From Gnetum montanum (lineage: Eukaryota > Streptophyta > Gnetopsida > Gnetales > Gnetaceae): DNA of 64,000 bases. This document shows, one piece after another, positions 31,691 to 44,164 of this stretch. Numbering within the stretch: the first letter of the stretch is position 1; each line of letters begins with the position of its first letter. Both the position numbers and the translations under genes were made by a program. The stretch covers positions 558,439-622,438 of the forward strand of contig MNCI01030296.1 of NCBI GenBank assembly GCA_015680685.1, written 5' to 3'. Below the pieces are notes generated by a model. It was not told the origin of the DNA. It was given only the letters and a program-made list of their open reading frames with translations, and made no database searches.

Positions 31691-32211
31691 GTCAATTCAC
31701 ATAAATAGGTTGGTAATTTTTGAGTTAAATGGCTTAGGAAACTCAGACTAGCAATCCTTGGGCACTTGGCACATTCTAACTCCTAGCATCCAAGCACATC
31801 ATCATATCATGTCGCCCTGGGGTTTGGTGCTTGACCTACCATCCACACATGCAGTTACGCTTTGACCGGTGCACATATTTTTCTAAGCAATACAATACAA
31901 TTCTCTTTGACAGCCATTATTTTGTTTGCTCTGTTTTAGATTCAGTTTACGTTTTATTTATGTTTTGTTTATGATACCTACATACATTTTTGTTTATGTT
32001 TCATGCGTATTGTTTACGTTTTAAAGCTTCAGTTACGATAACCCCAGCACAAGCTATAGTTTACGCTTGAGGAAGTCCTTGGTTGATTTATGTGCAGACC
32101 ATCCAAGGCACTCTACCTTCATTTACTTTTCCAACTATAGTTGTGTCTACCCGACGATCTTTTGATGTTTATTTATTTCTAGCCTTACATCGATGATTTA
32201 GGTTCAGTACA
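31656..32211 (+). repeat. E3 5' LTR (family B), internally deleted
   Basis: Plus-orientation LTR ending GGTTCAGTACA directly before the PBS. Compared with the minus copies it lacks most of the U3 (the part with the TATA box and about 400 bp beyond), so only about 556 bp remain; the junctions are at GACACATG and TCAATTCAC. Without its TATA box it is unlikely to be an active promoter. Confidence 0.62.
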
Positions 32212-32217
32212 GTAAAT

Positions 32218-32235
32218 TGGCGCTAGAAGGAGGGC
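32218..32235 (+). promoter_or_regulatory. E3 primer binding site
   Basis: TGGCGCTAGAAGGAGGGC six bases after the LTR end. Best preserved PBS in the window. Confidence 0.65.
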
Positions 32236-32449
32236 GTCCTTGTTTGTTATCCGATAAAACATCAATCACGCTACCTGTCAAAACTCACTCACCCTGTCAT
32301 TATAAGTCTCCTTGTTCATCACGCTACTGTAGTCTTTCATGTTGTGGTTTGGTCATGCTGTAGTTGGATCACGCTGGTCATGCTGTGGTTTGGTCACGCT
32401 ATAGTTGCTTGTAATACCATCCATCTAGCCTAGTTTGGTCATGTTCATC
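32236..32449 (+). other. E3 leader with (T/A)CACGCT and GTCATGCTG repeats
   Basis: Untranslated leader between PBS and gag ATG with six or seven TCACGCT / TCATGCT motifs. The minus-oriented leader at 57500-58430 has related CACGCTG motifs, but in the opposite sense relative to its own PBS. Confidence 0.45.
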
Positions 32450-33968
32450 ATGGAATCTTCCCAAGTTAACCTAGTGACACTGCTGATCTCTGACTTTGGG
32501 GTTGAAACCTCGAACCCTGTTACCGCTACTGAATCCATAACTATCATTGAACAGATAAATCCCTAAGGCCCTATGCATTAGTTACTCAGGTTATAGGGCA
32601 AGGATCCTACTTATTCAAATCTCACGGTCGAGCAGTATAACTTCATCTGTGTTAAGATCCAAGCTAACTTACCGATCAATCGTGTAGAAAGGGAAGAAAA
32701 AAAAGACTATGAACTTATCCACAAAGGAGGTCGCGAATTCATCCCTTCAGCATTTGACATAATCCTACTTTCTGAACACCATCATAAACTCATATCCCAA
32801 CTTCTCACGACTAGAAGTCAAGCCCTACAGTTACCTTCGATAGAGCCTCAAGGTGGAGACGAGGAAGATGATTTCACAGCCCAATCTGAACATGGGGATT
32901 CATACCATACCATTAGCCCCCATGCCCATACAAACCCACTATTTCAACCTTTCCTAGAAGAGACAATATTTCCATCACTAGCTTCCTTACGGGAAGTAGC
33001 CATTCCCATTCCCATCTTCTCCAAGTCCAACATTCAAACTAATGCATCTACTTCCATCGTACCATTGCAAACACAATCCCAACAACCTCCTCCTCAAACT
33101 AATGTAGGAAAAACTTTTCAACCTCAAGTGATTGGAATGCCATCGGTCATACCTACTTCCACGTCCATCCATTACATACCTCAAGTGCAAATCCAACAAG
33201 CATCAATGATCACTTCACAACCTGTGACTAGGTAGTGGGTTCCACTAGCTGTCCAGCAAAACCCGTCTACTCACTACAGTGTACCGCATCCCATGATCTC
33301 AGCCTCGAATGTCATCCCATTGCAGCAAATGACAATTCAACAATCTCTCTTTTCACAAACGATGCCACAATCGAGTCATTACCAACCACTGCTAGCTCAC
33401 ATCGTCGGTTTGCCCACCGCCCAAGAATGGGCCAACATGAAAAAAATGATGCATTCATTAGTAGAAGAATTAAAATGCCTTAAAACTATGAACACTAAGG
33501 AAGTTAAGGTACTAGACTTGTATCAAGACAATCCAATCGACCCCTTAGTCCCACCGCTAACCTTGCCAAAGGGGGTTTCATTACCCTAGCTAACCAAATA
33601 CAATGGAGAAGGAGACCCAAGTGCTCACCTAGTAACATTTCGAATAGAATGTCTATTACTTCAGGCATGACCTCATGTAATTCTGTGTGTGTTTGCTATG
33701 TCCTTAAATGGAAAAGCTTTAGACTGGTACCGAGCCTTGCTCGGTAGCTCTATATCTTCTCTAGAGGACTTGTTGCATTAGTTTGTAACCCATTTCAAAT
33801 AAAATCTAAAACCTGAAGCCACACTTGATAGCTTAATTCAAATTAAATAGGCACCATTAGAGCTAGCACAGAAATTTATCCAAAGATGGAGTGCAGCATT
33901 AAATGAACTTCATGAACCTATTCCTAAAATGTATCTACTTACCATCCTTAAAGCAGCTACGAATGACT
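32450..33968 (+). pseudogene. gag: E3 gag, 5' half (split by E2)
   Basis: Starts MESSQVNLVTLL. It has an N-terminal part with EQYNFICVKIQANLP and YELIHKGGREFIP, then a long Gln/Pro/Ser/Thr-rich stretch, VLDLYQDNPIDPLVPPLTLP, LTKYNGEGDPSAHLVTF, MSLNGKALDWYR, and ends in LLTILKAATND where E2's LTR begins at 33969. Stops lie at about 32564, 32579, 33235, 33587, 33667, 33779, 33803 and 33848. The latter half of gag resumes after E2 at 50686, with roughly 100 residues missing at the N50685 join when compared with E1. Confidence 0.78.
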
Positions 33969-35199
33969 TGAAACACCATGAAATTTCGAGACCTTGATCA
34001 TTCAGAAAAGTCTCGAAGTTTAGGCAAGGATTTCCACAAGTGGTACATCTTAGCAAGTCTTCTTTTTTCGGCTAAGGGCTTGCTACTCTACACTACACAG
34101 CTTAGTGTAGTAGACTCCAGGAGAACAAAACAGAACAAGGGATGTGCAGCAACAACACTTCAACTTCGCAAGTTAGCAATGTTCAAAAATCTTAACTTTT
34201 GCCATATTACGCCACGTTACGCTATGCAGCGTAATGCAAGTAGCACAGTTGACTTAGTGACAACAACAAGCATAACAAAATTCAAGCAGTGGTAGTCATT
34301 ACACTACAATACGCTTTCTAGTGTATCACAGTGTAGTCGTGGGACATTTTATTCAATGCAAGAGACAAGGTCAAATAAACTATCTTCTTAAAGGGTGGTT
34401 ATGTTATGCTACGCTTTAGAGCGTAGCGTCACAAGCTTTAGCTACATCACATTAGGTCAATGGTATTTTGTGGGCCCAGGACACACGTCATCTAAACCAT
34501 GTTCTTCTCCTAACCCTAATCTTATAAAAACCCTGGTGGACAATGCTCAAAGGGTTGGTGATTTTTGGTAGTTTCGAAAAAAAAAATTGGCGAGACAATG
34601 AGAAAGAGTGGGCAATAGAAGAGCATCGATGATGACAGAGAGAAGCTTTTGACCAGAGAGTCCAAGTTAGCAAACATTTTTCTTCGAGCCTGACTCCCTT
34701 TCATCCAGATTGGCTAGTGAACAAGGTAGATTGGCCTTTGCTCGTTTAATCTTTAAATAGCTTCTTATTGGTGGCAGAAACTTCGTCCAAAACCGAAGTT
34801 TGCTTGGAAATCCCGTTGTATTCATCATATTTATCTATAAGGTGGATCCTAGATCTCGGGGTCATACATTTCCAAATTCAATTCATTACACCTTGTTTAC
34901 ATTGAATTCTACAACCATTTTGCATAATTTACATTGCCTTCATTGCCTTCAAGATCCGATCTTAGAGTAGATCTAATTTTCTCATCAATTGATAATATAT
35001 TTTCATATCAAATCATCGCCTCATTATACGACCATTGATAAGTTTACTGATTAAGAAAGTCCCTGTTTGATCGACAAGACCGTTCAGGGCTCCTTGGATT
35101 CATTTTCTCTAGCATGGCCCTCACGTGAATCTGGGGTTAAAATTGTATACACGAAAATCCACTCGGTGTTTCCAGCAACTGACGTTTTCCATCGTTACA
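33969..35199 (+). repeat. E2 5' LTR
   Basis: TGAAACACCATG start, ATCGTTACA end, 1231 bp. TACGCT/AGCGTA-type inverted motifs in U3, TATA box at 34523, and PBS seven bases downstream. Paired with 49584-50684. Confidence 0.88.
34523..34529 (+). promoter_or_regulatory. E2 5' LTR TATA box
   Basis: TATAAAAACCC after CCCTAATCT; the 3' LTR has TATAAATACC at 50138. Confidence 0.6.
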
Positions 35200-35205
35200 G
35201 TTTTC

Positions 35206-35223
35206 TGGCACTAGAAGGAGGGC
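35206..35223 (+). promoter_or_regulatory. E2 primer binding site
   Basis: TGGCACTAGAAGGAGGGC, the same 3' part as E3 (TGGCGCTAGAAGGAGGGC) with one A for G. tRNA not assigned. Confidence 0.62.
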
Positions 35224-35453
35224 AATAGCCTCCGATCTGCATTTCACAGGTAGTCCTGAAAGCTATATGTACCCATTATCGACTAACATAAATGTGATGC
35301 CTTCGTGGTTGTTCATGTGATCATGCGGTACAGATCGGTCGCTCTGACGATTCCTTTGGAATCTAGTAGGATAGAAAGCCCACATCTACCTTTAACCTAC
35401 CTTTGCCTTTGTGATCTTCAGCCCTATTATCATTATTTTCTAGCTATTTAGAG

Positions 35454-38442
35454 AATGGTTGTACTAACCACCGCCATTACCACTGCTAACCTTGAAAACC
35501 CCTAGATGGTGCAGGTTACGCCTGCTATTGTTGAGTCACTGGCTAGTCCAGTGTGGCCACATCGATCTCTCAGGATTCAAAAAAAAAAGCCTAAGGGACA
35601 CGCTCAGTGCATGGAACACTATAAATTCCTTTGTGCCAAGCTTGCGGTGAACCTGCCCATGTACCTATAGGAACTCGAAGCAAAACGTGAATACGAGTTC
35701 ATCTACTGTAACAGGAAGGAATTCGTTCCTTCACCTAACGCTTACATACCCCTGATGGACTAGCAACAATGGATGCTGGATCAATTGTTAATGGCCAGGG
35801 TGTTAGTGGAACAACGAGATGAGTTGTTTTATGATGAAGCGTCCCATGATGGGTAGGAGGACCTAGATTCCCACACCGAGGGACTCCTCCCTCCACAGTG
35901 TCCCATGTAAACCCCCTGTTTATGGTCACTATGCTGTTATCATTTTCTACTGTTGACCATGTTGCACATGCATCCCATCAGCATTTCTTCTTTCCAGCTA
36001 CCTTCCTTGGTGTCGTCCCTTCACAGACCATTCCTCCGCAGTCACAGTCAGCCAACCCATCTCATTGTATACCTATGCCTACGTCACTATATGTGCATGT
36101 AGTACCTACTTCGTAATTATACATAGCTTCTACCATCCCAGCTTTTGCTCCCACACCACCATCTGCAGCAGGACCCGCCACTACCGCATGGTGGGCTCTG
36201 AATACATCACCCCTTGTTGCACTGCCTATGCAGATGTCTTATCTCCCACATAATCAACACCAAGTCTCGCAAGTAGTAAATCCAACTGTAGGGTCATTGT
36301 CTATGCCCCCAGCTACGCAAACACTGTACCCTATAGCACAATCGACCATGATCGCCCTGCTTGCACCACCTGCCGGGTGGTGGATGACACAGGTGGTACT
36401 GTCTGCAGGGACGGTTCCGACTACATCGCTCACAGGCCATGCTGGTTCCCCTATCTCGCCACCCAGTATGGCTCCCCCTGCTATTCCACAATCAACCTCT
36501 TCGTCCTTAGGTCTGGATCAGGCCTTCTAGCTTATTCAAACCCTTATCGAGGAGGTTAAATGCCTCAAGGTTGCCAGTTCTAACACAGTACAGGTCATGG
36601 ATTTCTATCATGACGATCCTATTAGTTCGGCAGTACCCACCTTGTTATTACCTCCTAGGATGTCACTTCATCATTTTACAAAATAAAATGGGGAAGGTGA
36701 TCTCAACGCTCATCTAGTTACCTTTAGGTTAGAGTCATTGTTGTTGCAACAATGGCCACATACGATCAGCCGTGTCTTTGCTATGTCCCTAACGGGTAAA
36801 GCTTTAGATTGGTATTGTGCACTTCCACGCTCTTCCATCTCAACCTTGGAAGAGCTGCTAACTCAGTTCATGACTCATTTCAAATACAACCTAAATCCAG
36901 AAGTCACGCTAGACTAGTTGATGGGAGTTAAGCAAGATCCACTCGAGCTAGTCCAAACGTTTATATAGCGGTGGAGCACCATCTTGAATGAATCCATGAA
37001 CCCATTCCGGAGGCCCATCTGTTGACAATCTTCAAGGGGGTAGTTAATGGCTTTATTAAGTCTAAAACTATATTACCTTGCTCCTCACTCCCTTAGCCAA
37101 GCCTTCTCTTAGACTAAGAGCGTTCAAGATGCGGCAGAGGCTAGCAAAGACCCAGTGTATGTGGTTTATAGAAATGCACACAATAAGAGCAAAGACAAGG
37201 GCAAGGATGTTACAACAATAGTAGCAGCTGTGGCTGAAGGGGCCAAAAATAAAAATAACAACAAAAAAGTATCTACGGTGCCTGATGAGGCCACAACTAG
37301 CTTAAACAGTTCCGATCAGGAAATAACACCCGTCCCTAAGGCATCCCCACAGCTGAAGCGTAATTTTCATCGTAAAGATCGCTCAAAATACACGGCTCTA
37401 CCTATAAAGCCTTCAGAACTTCTGAAGCAACTACTGGGAACTGGCCACATTCAACACAAGAAGGTATCCGAGGAGGATCTGAAATGCCACAGACAGCATT
37501 GTGAGCTGATCAAGAACCCCTCCTTGGCCCTTCCTAATGAACTACCAGTCCCCAAGAACTTTAGGCTGGATCGTTTTTGTGATTACCACCAATTGTGTGG
37601 TTATGACACGGATTACTACTAGGTGTTGAAAGATGACATTCAACACATGATTGACCAAGGTAAATTGATCCTAGATAGTAATAGTCTAGTTCATCTAGAA
37701 AACCAGTCCATGCATGTGTACCTAGACTCGTTAAACGTAAATAACACAAGGTACACTATCAACATAGTGGGTATGGAAGGCGATGGCCAGGCACAGCCAA
37801 AGCAACCCTTTATGTTACGTGTGCCTCCTAGCCCACCCCAGAAGATAGGCCTGTCAACATCGATGGGTGTGGCTCAGCGATAACCTTTTGTCCTCGATGT
37901 CCCATCTCAGACCTTTGTTCTGTAGCTGACTGTCAGTAAAGATGCAGCCTAGCCTGCACCCACACCTAGGGCACCCTTTGTCATCAAGGTACCAAAATCA
38001 TCAGCTTCTCCTACTACACAGGGGTAAATCTCAAGGTCAATGCCCCAATCACAACCTACCAGGAAAGGAGAAGGGCGTATGATAGATAACACAGCTAAGG
38101 ATTACCTTAGGCTGGGGTTTCCTAGGCCTACATCCCTTGCCTTGGCACCCTTGGCCCCACCTTCCCCTGAAAAAGATGACGTTATGCTAATGTGACCATC
38201 TTCTCCCTGCCCAAGAAAACACAATCCTCAACCAGAAACTGTTCCTTCTTGAGAGATCCATCTCTTGGGATGAATGGAAGAAGAGAAGGGCAACAAACAA
38301 CCAGATTGTGGGCATGATCTCCTCGACGCTTTTACGCAAGTTAAGCAGACTCTCAAATAGAAAAATACAACGTNTGTGGGCATGATCTCCTCGATGCTTT
38401 TACGCAAGTTAAGCAGACTCTCAAATAGAAAAATACAACGTT
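35454..38442 (+). pseudogene. gag: E2 gag, broken
   Basis: The ATG at 35454 gives MVVLTTAITTANLENP. The N-terminal domain has MEHYKFLCAKLAVNLP and YEFIYCNRKEFVP (about 35605-35730). A Pro/Thr-rich stretch follows, then VMDFYHDDPISS, FTK-x-NGEGD (about 36677-36700), MSLTGKALDWYCALP, FKYNLNP, and a nucleocapsid-like basic part (37155-37622 open) with RFCDYHQLCGYD. Stops near 35502, 35670, 35760, 35856, 36683, 36918, 36967, 37110 and 37619 break it. It ends at a TAG (38427-38429) just before KNTTLSLYDL. N38374 repeats about 67 bases on each side, a contig overlap. Confidence 0.8.
38307..38440. other. Contig join with duplicated ends at N38374
   Basis: The roughly 67 bases from TGTGGGCATGATCTCCTCGA to AAAAATACAACGT left of the N are repeated right of it with one mismatch. 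Best explained as unmerged overlapping contig ends. Confidence 0.8.
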
Positions 38443-39276
38443 GAGCCTCTATGACTTGTTGTTGACATTAAAAAAGCATCGTGAAGCCATAGTTCGCATG
38501 TTAGCGTCCATACCCATGGATGAGAGCTTGCCAGCAGATGAAGAAGTAATCCATTCGATTATGCTTTCCCTTGCTACTGAACAACCATGGCCTTCCCAAC
38601 TAACATTTCATGATGAGTCCATTAAGGATGACCCAGAAAAGGGTCAGGTGACAACAACACCCATGTTCATCACTATCCGAGTCAGCTAATATAGAATCCG
38701 GAGAGTACACGTAGATGTTGGGGTTGCTACCAATGTCAGTCCATTCCCCATAGTGGACAAACTGGGTTTGCTCAACTAGATCAATCCCATGACAACGTCA
38801 TGTTTGAAGTCATTTAACGGGGCATGAGTGCAAGTTAAGGGAATGGTGCACATCAACTTTGTAGCAGGGGATCAATTCCCCACAAACGTAGTGTTCATTG
38901 TCATTAAGGAGATTCCCAGCTTCAACCTAATCTTAGGGAGATCTTGGTTGGCTCAATTAAGGGTAGCCTCATTACCCATTCATCAAGAAATACACTTGCC
39001 CTATGCGGGAGGGGAAGTCAGAATCCATGGTGATAAGATGACTCCTCAAGCTATAAACAACGTGGAGATGGAACAGGGTTCGGAGATTAAAATCCTTGAA
39101 GATCAAACCCTTGTCCCAACATTTGAACAAGCTAACACAGTGGGTAATGAAAGCTTAACTTGGGCTGAACTACCCTTCTAGGGAGGAGATGGTAGCGTAG
39201 AGGAGTGCTATAACAAGCCTCCTCGTCCATACGTGTCGGCAAACCTTAGAATGATTAAGAAGAAATTGTGGAATTA
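38430..39276 (+). pseudogene. pro: E2 aspartic protease
   Basis: Starts KNTTLSLYDLLLTLKKHRE. Active-site loop VHVDVGVATNV (about 38705-38737): the Asp is kept but the Gly/Ser position is Val-Gly, so activity is doubtful. Then FVAGDQFP and FNLILGRSWLAQL (about 38910-38960), HQEIHLPYAGGEV, and a basic tail ending TAA 39274-39276. Breaks at about 38687, 38779, 38826 and 39179. Confidence 0.72.
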
Positions 39277-39394
39277 ACGAACAAATACGTCAGCATAACA
39301 TGTTACGTTGGTCCATATTACTTACTGTTACTCTGTTTACATTCTTATTAATTTCAAGTTACATTGTCTATTGTTACGTTTCTTAGGCTGTTAC

Positions 39395-39445
39395 TGGCCC
39401 GAAATGGCCTTAAACTATTAGCAACCCACAGTGGCCTAAAATGTG
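39395..39445 (+). repeat. E2 post-protease repeat (short)
   Basis: One full GGCCCGAAATGGCCTTAAAC unit and one partial (CAGTGGCCTAAAATG). Much shorter than in E5 or E3, so the array length varies between copies. Confidence 0.6.
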
Positions 39446-39579
39446 TAACCTTTCTAACGATACATTTCCCTTCATAAACATCAAAAATCAAAAAAAATTA
39501 TTTTACAATCACATTGAACAAAGAATGTTATCCTTTATTCCCTTTCATTACAACAAAATGTTTGGCCAATATTGCCACT

Positions 39580-39834
39580 CTAGACATCCCCTTTGTTACC
39601 ACCTCTATCTACGTCATTTAACTCCAGCTCTGCCTCATGAGGATCATCCTCATAAGGATCTTCTTCACATGGTGTCTCTTCATGGGGGCGATCCTCCATG
39701 CGGGGCTCTTCCTCATCAGGATTCTCTTCATGGGGGCGATCCTCTCTGTGAGGTTCATTCTCATGGGGACCCTCTTTGTGAGGGCCATCATCTCTATGGT
39801 GCTCTTCTTCATGAGGATTCTCTTCGTGCCAATC
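39580..39834 (-). CDS. E2 antisense last exon: His/Glu/Asp-rich repeat tail
   Basis: Starts DWHEENPHEEEHHRDDGPHK and repeats (D/E)(D/E)-x-P-H-(E/R/K)(E/D) about a dozen times, ending ELNDVDRGGNKGDV then TAG. E1 has the same exon (4180-4401) with HKED, PYEG and PHAK blocks. Acidic His-rich repeats may bind metal or basic proteins; inference only. Confidence 0.6.
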   Translation of the reverse strand, partial: DWHEENPHEEEHHRDDGPHKEGPHENEPHREDRPHEENPDEEEPRMEDRPHEETPCEEDPYEDDPHEAELELNDVDRGGNKGDV

Positions 39835-41424
39835 CTACGATTCAACATGAAACAAACATTAGCGTTGCCATCAAAATCACGCATAAGAATAATACAATAG
39901 TCACATAGCTTACCTGTGATGGTCCTGCGTCAACCGCGAATGGAATTTGTTCCAGACCGACTAACAAGCATCGCATGATCTTGTCCTCATTGATCTCAGC
40001 GCAAATGCCATCTCCTAGATTAGTTCCAGCCTTTGCCTTTCCTTTTTCCATAGGAGTCCATCAGGGTGGTTCAGGAAAGAAGGAAGGGATAGTAGTCTCC
40101 CCACTAGGGAGGGTTATCTCCCTCTTAGGGGAGGCACTCACTGTCACTTACTCCTGAAACTTTTCATACGCTCCAGAAGCACCAATGAAATTGAGGAATA
40201 GTCGAAGGGACCGTGCTTCAATTGCGGAATCCTTGTAATGTTGGTGGTAGGCAGCACATTCTTGCTTATACATGTGCTTATGATCTTTCTGTGCCTGCCC
40301 CCATTCTTGGACCCTCACGCTAAAGTCCTTCCAATCTTGGTTCTTTTGGGCTAGGATATCCATTTGCATTTGTTGCTCGATGAGCTCACGGCTGGCTTGG
40401 ACATTGTTCCTGATGATCATCCAATAGCGGGCGTAGTAAATCACAACTATCCACCAATTCTTGTTGCTAGTATCTCGAGCTTGCAAAAATTCATTCCGAG
40501 ACTCAAGGTCCTTAACCCTAGCAGTTAGGGTCATGTTCTCTTTTTCTATTTTCTGCAACCTCTTCCAAAGATCTTCATTGATGTTCTAACACTCCCATAG
40601 AGAACGGGCCGAGTGCAATACACATTTACGCATCTCATCGTAAAGGCTGCATGGCACTTCGGTCACCTCTGGTGAGGGTTCAAGGGCAGCGTCTACATCA
40701 ACAGGCTCTTTGGGATCCCATTTGAGGGAAGATCCTGTAACATAAAAAATAACATTTAGATGCAATAGAATAATGTAATGTCACAATTTCAATGATCCTT
40801 TTGTAACAACAATGACGTACCAATCTCAAGATTGATTCACTCCAAGCGACCAATCATATCGTTCACAATGCCCTCCATAAAGGTGAATTTTTCAAGAGCC
40901 TTACCCTAATGCTGAGTAGGGGTTTCTGATGAAGGTACGCCACTGTTATTAGAAGTGCCTACTACACAAACAAAATGAGTTAAACATAGCACAGTAGAAA
41001 AAGGGAATTGGGATGTTACAATAATACAAATCTCCAATTCAACAAACCCTCAGGGGTAATAGTGGGAGGATTGCCCTCCGAGAAAAGGTCAAACTCACCA
41101 ATGATGAGCCACTCCTCTTTTTCTAACTCATCCAAAAGGACCTCAGCGTCCTCTACGCCCATTGTCCCTTCGGGCACAGGAGCCTGTGTGCTACCTAAGT
41201 TGTTAACAGGGGCCTCCTCTTCCAAAACTGGGGCCCCTTCCCCACACCGCAAGACTATGGCCCCTGTTTTAGGGGTCAGTTCCTCTATGTATTTTCCTTT
41301 TCCTGTCAAACACATCACAGTTAACAAAAAAAAACCTTACTCACTTCTCACAAGCGTTATGCGATGCAACAACGTCTATATGTAGCGTAACATACATAAA
41401 TTAACCATGCATGCCTCTACTTAC

Positions 41425-42468
41425 CAACCGAGGGATGGCTCCTGTGAAACTTAATCCACAGTTTCCTTCCCTCTTCACCAGTTGGGCTGGGAGACTCCAT
41501 AGCCGAATGACACTTTTTCCACTAAACTGATGAAGCTACTATTTCTACTACTAGGCACTTCCCCTTGATGCACTACCGATGTAAGAAGGGGGTGCCCCAT
41601 CCATGCTGTCTTGGCCTCGGATGGGAGGCACCACTCGATCCCTAGTCATTAGTGAAAATGACTCCTCGATACCTTCAGGAGGATCTTGGGATCAGACGGT
41701 GCAGAATACCTAGGAAATCCACGGTTTAGAAATTTGGTTACAATCTTTCTACACCCAGACTCTATCTGTATGAACCACTAGGAATTTTGAAAAATGCTGC
41801 AAACAAGCTATGAAGAAGGCAAAATGCACGTTGAAACAAGACTCAAAATTCTTGCAAAGCTTGATCATTTTAGCCTGCAGGCCTTCAACAAGGTGCTTGG
41901 CCCAATTATACTGTGTCCCCTCCTCCATAACCTCCTGCATGATCTAAGCCTGATCTATGCTAAGGATTCTTTCTTGGGAGAGTAGCTTGGGGAAAGCACA
42001 AGCTCGGAAGAGGGGATAAATGGTATTAGCCACCTCCAACTTGATTTTATTAGTGCAGATGCCTTTTAGTTCTTTTTTAACCCCTAGCCACTCCTCTATG
42101 TCCTTTTGATGCTTAGAACATTTCTTTGATCTTTCTTCCACTGGAAGACCATTAGAAGGAACACCAAAAAAGTCAACAAATAGTTTAGTGTTAATATTAA
42201 AACTCATGTGCATATTACGCACACGTGTGTGAAGAAGCTTAGCTTCTTTGCTGAAGGAGTTGACTAGGGCCAATGTTTTAGCTACTATGACATTGGGTGT
42301 CACAGCTATAAATAGTTCCATCAGTCTAGCTTCCCAGAGGTTATTGGTTATAGTAGTTGGGGCTGCTCCATGACAAAGCCAATGTTGCACTTCGTTTATG
42401 TCCCCATTACAGAAAAAGATACTGGCCACCTTACGCCCAGAGGCTATCACCATGACCTCTCAAGATTC
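41425..42468 (-). pseudogene. E2 antisense exon 4: transposon-protein-like domain
   Basis: Open from 42453 to 41944 on minus: WLCHGAAPTTITNNLWEARL, TLALVNSFSKEA, VRNMHMSFNINTK, FFGVPSNGLPVEE, IEEWLGVKKE, ANTIYPLF. After a stop it continues with RMQEVMEEGTQYNWAKHLVEG and FNVHFAFFIACLQHFSKFLVV. About 60% identical to E1 by eye, with substitutions mostly conservative, which argues that the protein, not just the DNA, was once maintained. Confidence 0.58.
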
Positions 42469-42935
42469 CTTAAATATAAACATAAAACAAGTTAGGAAAA
42501 ACAACAAAATAATAAACTCTTATACACAGTTCTCATTCCGTAGGATCACAGTTGATCAACATAGTGTAACTTACCATGTCCAAAGGGCAAAGGAAATGGT
42601 GGGATGCTCTCTTGTACGTTGTCAATAGTGATAGGACGATCCAAAGTCCACTCCTTATCCAGCCATCTAGAGTCTCTACACTTGGCAAAGAATTTGGCAT
42701 ACCGGATAAGGTAGTGTTGGATTTCAAATCTCAGTTGTCCTAGGACACCAGCACACACATTGCTAATGGAAGTGAATTCCTTTATGGCTATTTCGACCAT
42801 AGATAACATGGCCGTATCACCTTGGAGATCATTCACATCGATAAAAAACCTATGCCATAGAATGTAGACAATTATTTATACCTAACACAAAATCAGACAA
42901 CAGTTAGCACATCATAATACCTTGAAAGCACTTAC

Positions 42936-43373
42936 TTGCCAGCATAGTACACAAGGCCAGGTGGATGTTGAAAATAGGTCGTGAGATGACGAGCTACGAA
43001 TAGTGTGTTGTAGGCATGATAATAGTTAAACCTGGGCATCTCCTAGATCCAAGATAAGCATCTCAAACCCTTAGCGCGCTGTTCATGATCTCTTTCCCCT
43101 ATCGCCTTGATTGACCCGTCCACTAGGAACGTTAAGATACTCTATGACGATCCAACTAGTAGTTTTTCTAGGATAATGCCTACCGTTTCAAACGACAGAT
43201 GTGACCAAATAATCACACTAAAGTTACACAACAAAAATTGCAGAAAGTCCCATGCACCTTTCCGGAACCAAACCGCAGCTCCCCCTACACGAGCATGGGG
43301 AGGAGGAACATTGGCCATGGGGACATTTAAATAGCACAGAACGTCCACAATGTCCAGAACGATTAGGACGGGT
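42936..43373 (-). pseudogene. E2 antisense exon 2: FCP1/HAD-like domain
   Basis: PVLIVLDIVDVLCYL, FRKGAWDFLQFLLCNFSVII + WSHLS, ILEKLL, and NTLFVARHLTTYFQHPPG. Layout as in FCP1-type phosphatases, with the nucleophile Asp kept, the next acidic residue Val, and the late DD pair replaced by RH. Two TAG codons: one after VGSS and one before EMPRFN. The second is at the same codon as in E1 and E3. Confidence 0.68.
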
Positions 43374-44157
43374 CTTAGTGTGACCCTTTACAATAAAATG
43401 CACTACCATTAGAAAAGTAGCTTAGACATACCAACAATGTTGCAACAATTCAAAAAAAAAAATCACAAGAATCCATTATGCAACGCTGAGGTTCTCGTTA
43501 CCCTGACTCTCAGAAAATTGCATATTACACTAGAAATGCACTACCAAAACTTCCCAAACCCTTGTGATGGTGCAAGGTTTGTCTCTGACAATGGAGATAA
43601 AGGTAACACCACATATTGCCCTAACGTAATACACAACCATTACGGGCAAGGCAACGAAACCCCATTTGTGCTATGCAAGGGTACAACATCTAGACTCCTG
43701 ACCAGTTACGTATTGTGATTGTACCATATTACCCAAGATCACCTAAACCCTTGTGATGGTGCAAGGTCTGTCTCTGACAATGGTGACAAGGGTAATATTG
43801 CAAACTTAATAGTGTAACTAGCATAGGCAGGTATGAATACCCAACACAGTGCACATCTTTGGCAGAAATACAATTACGACACTATGACAACAAAAACAAC
43901 CATCATACAAGGAAGGTGAAAAATGACTTACTAGGCAAGTGGAGTAGCCTCCTGAGTCTTGACCCACCTTCAAGATTTGCCCCAAGCTTTCATGTACTTC
44001 ATCGATCCTAGCCAACTTGGCGTGCTTGCGTTCAGTCTTTGGTGCCATTGTTACACTTGAATAACCTTTAGAAAATCGCTTGCTTATGCTTTTCTTCTGC
44101 TTTAGCCTAACTCAACCTCGCTACATTTACAATTTACTTTGAGGATGAACCATTTAC

Positions 44158-44164
44158 TTATAAA
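44158..44164 (-). promoter_or_regulatory. Candidate TATA box of E2 antisense gene
   Basis: TTTATAA on minus about 110 bases upstream of the ATG at 44048; equivalent to 8551-8557 in E1. Confidence 0.3.

Larger units (their letters stand above)
39580..44048 (-). pseudogene. E2 antisense multi-exon gene: FCP1-like + transposon-protein domain + coiled coil + His/Glu tail
   Basis: Best preserved copy. Exons from GT-AG sites: 43932-44048 (MAPKTERKHAKLARI), 42936-43373 (FCP1-like), 42575-42849, 41425-42468 (transposon-protein-like), about 41045-41302, 40821-40961, 39914-40734 (coiled coil) and 39580-39834 (His/Glu tail, stop TAG). Donors are GTAAGT at exons 1, 2 and 3, GTACGT at 6 and GTAAGC at 7. 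About seven introns at the same places as in E1. TAG/TAA stops remain in exons 2, 4 and 7. It lies wholly between protease and RT on the strand opposite to pol. Role unknown. Confidence 0.76.

Noticed and set aside
32218-32235. Naming the tRNA that primes these elements
   Set aside because: I could not match TGGCGCTAGAAGGAGGGC to a specific plant tRNA 3' end from memory; a comparison with a tRNA set is needed.
41008-41385. Plus open frame opposite exon 5 of the E2 antisense gene
   Set aside because: The minus frame continues the conserved exon series; the plus frame is Ser/Pro-rich shadow.
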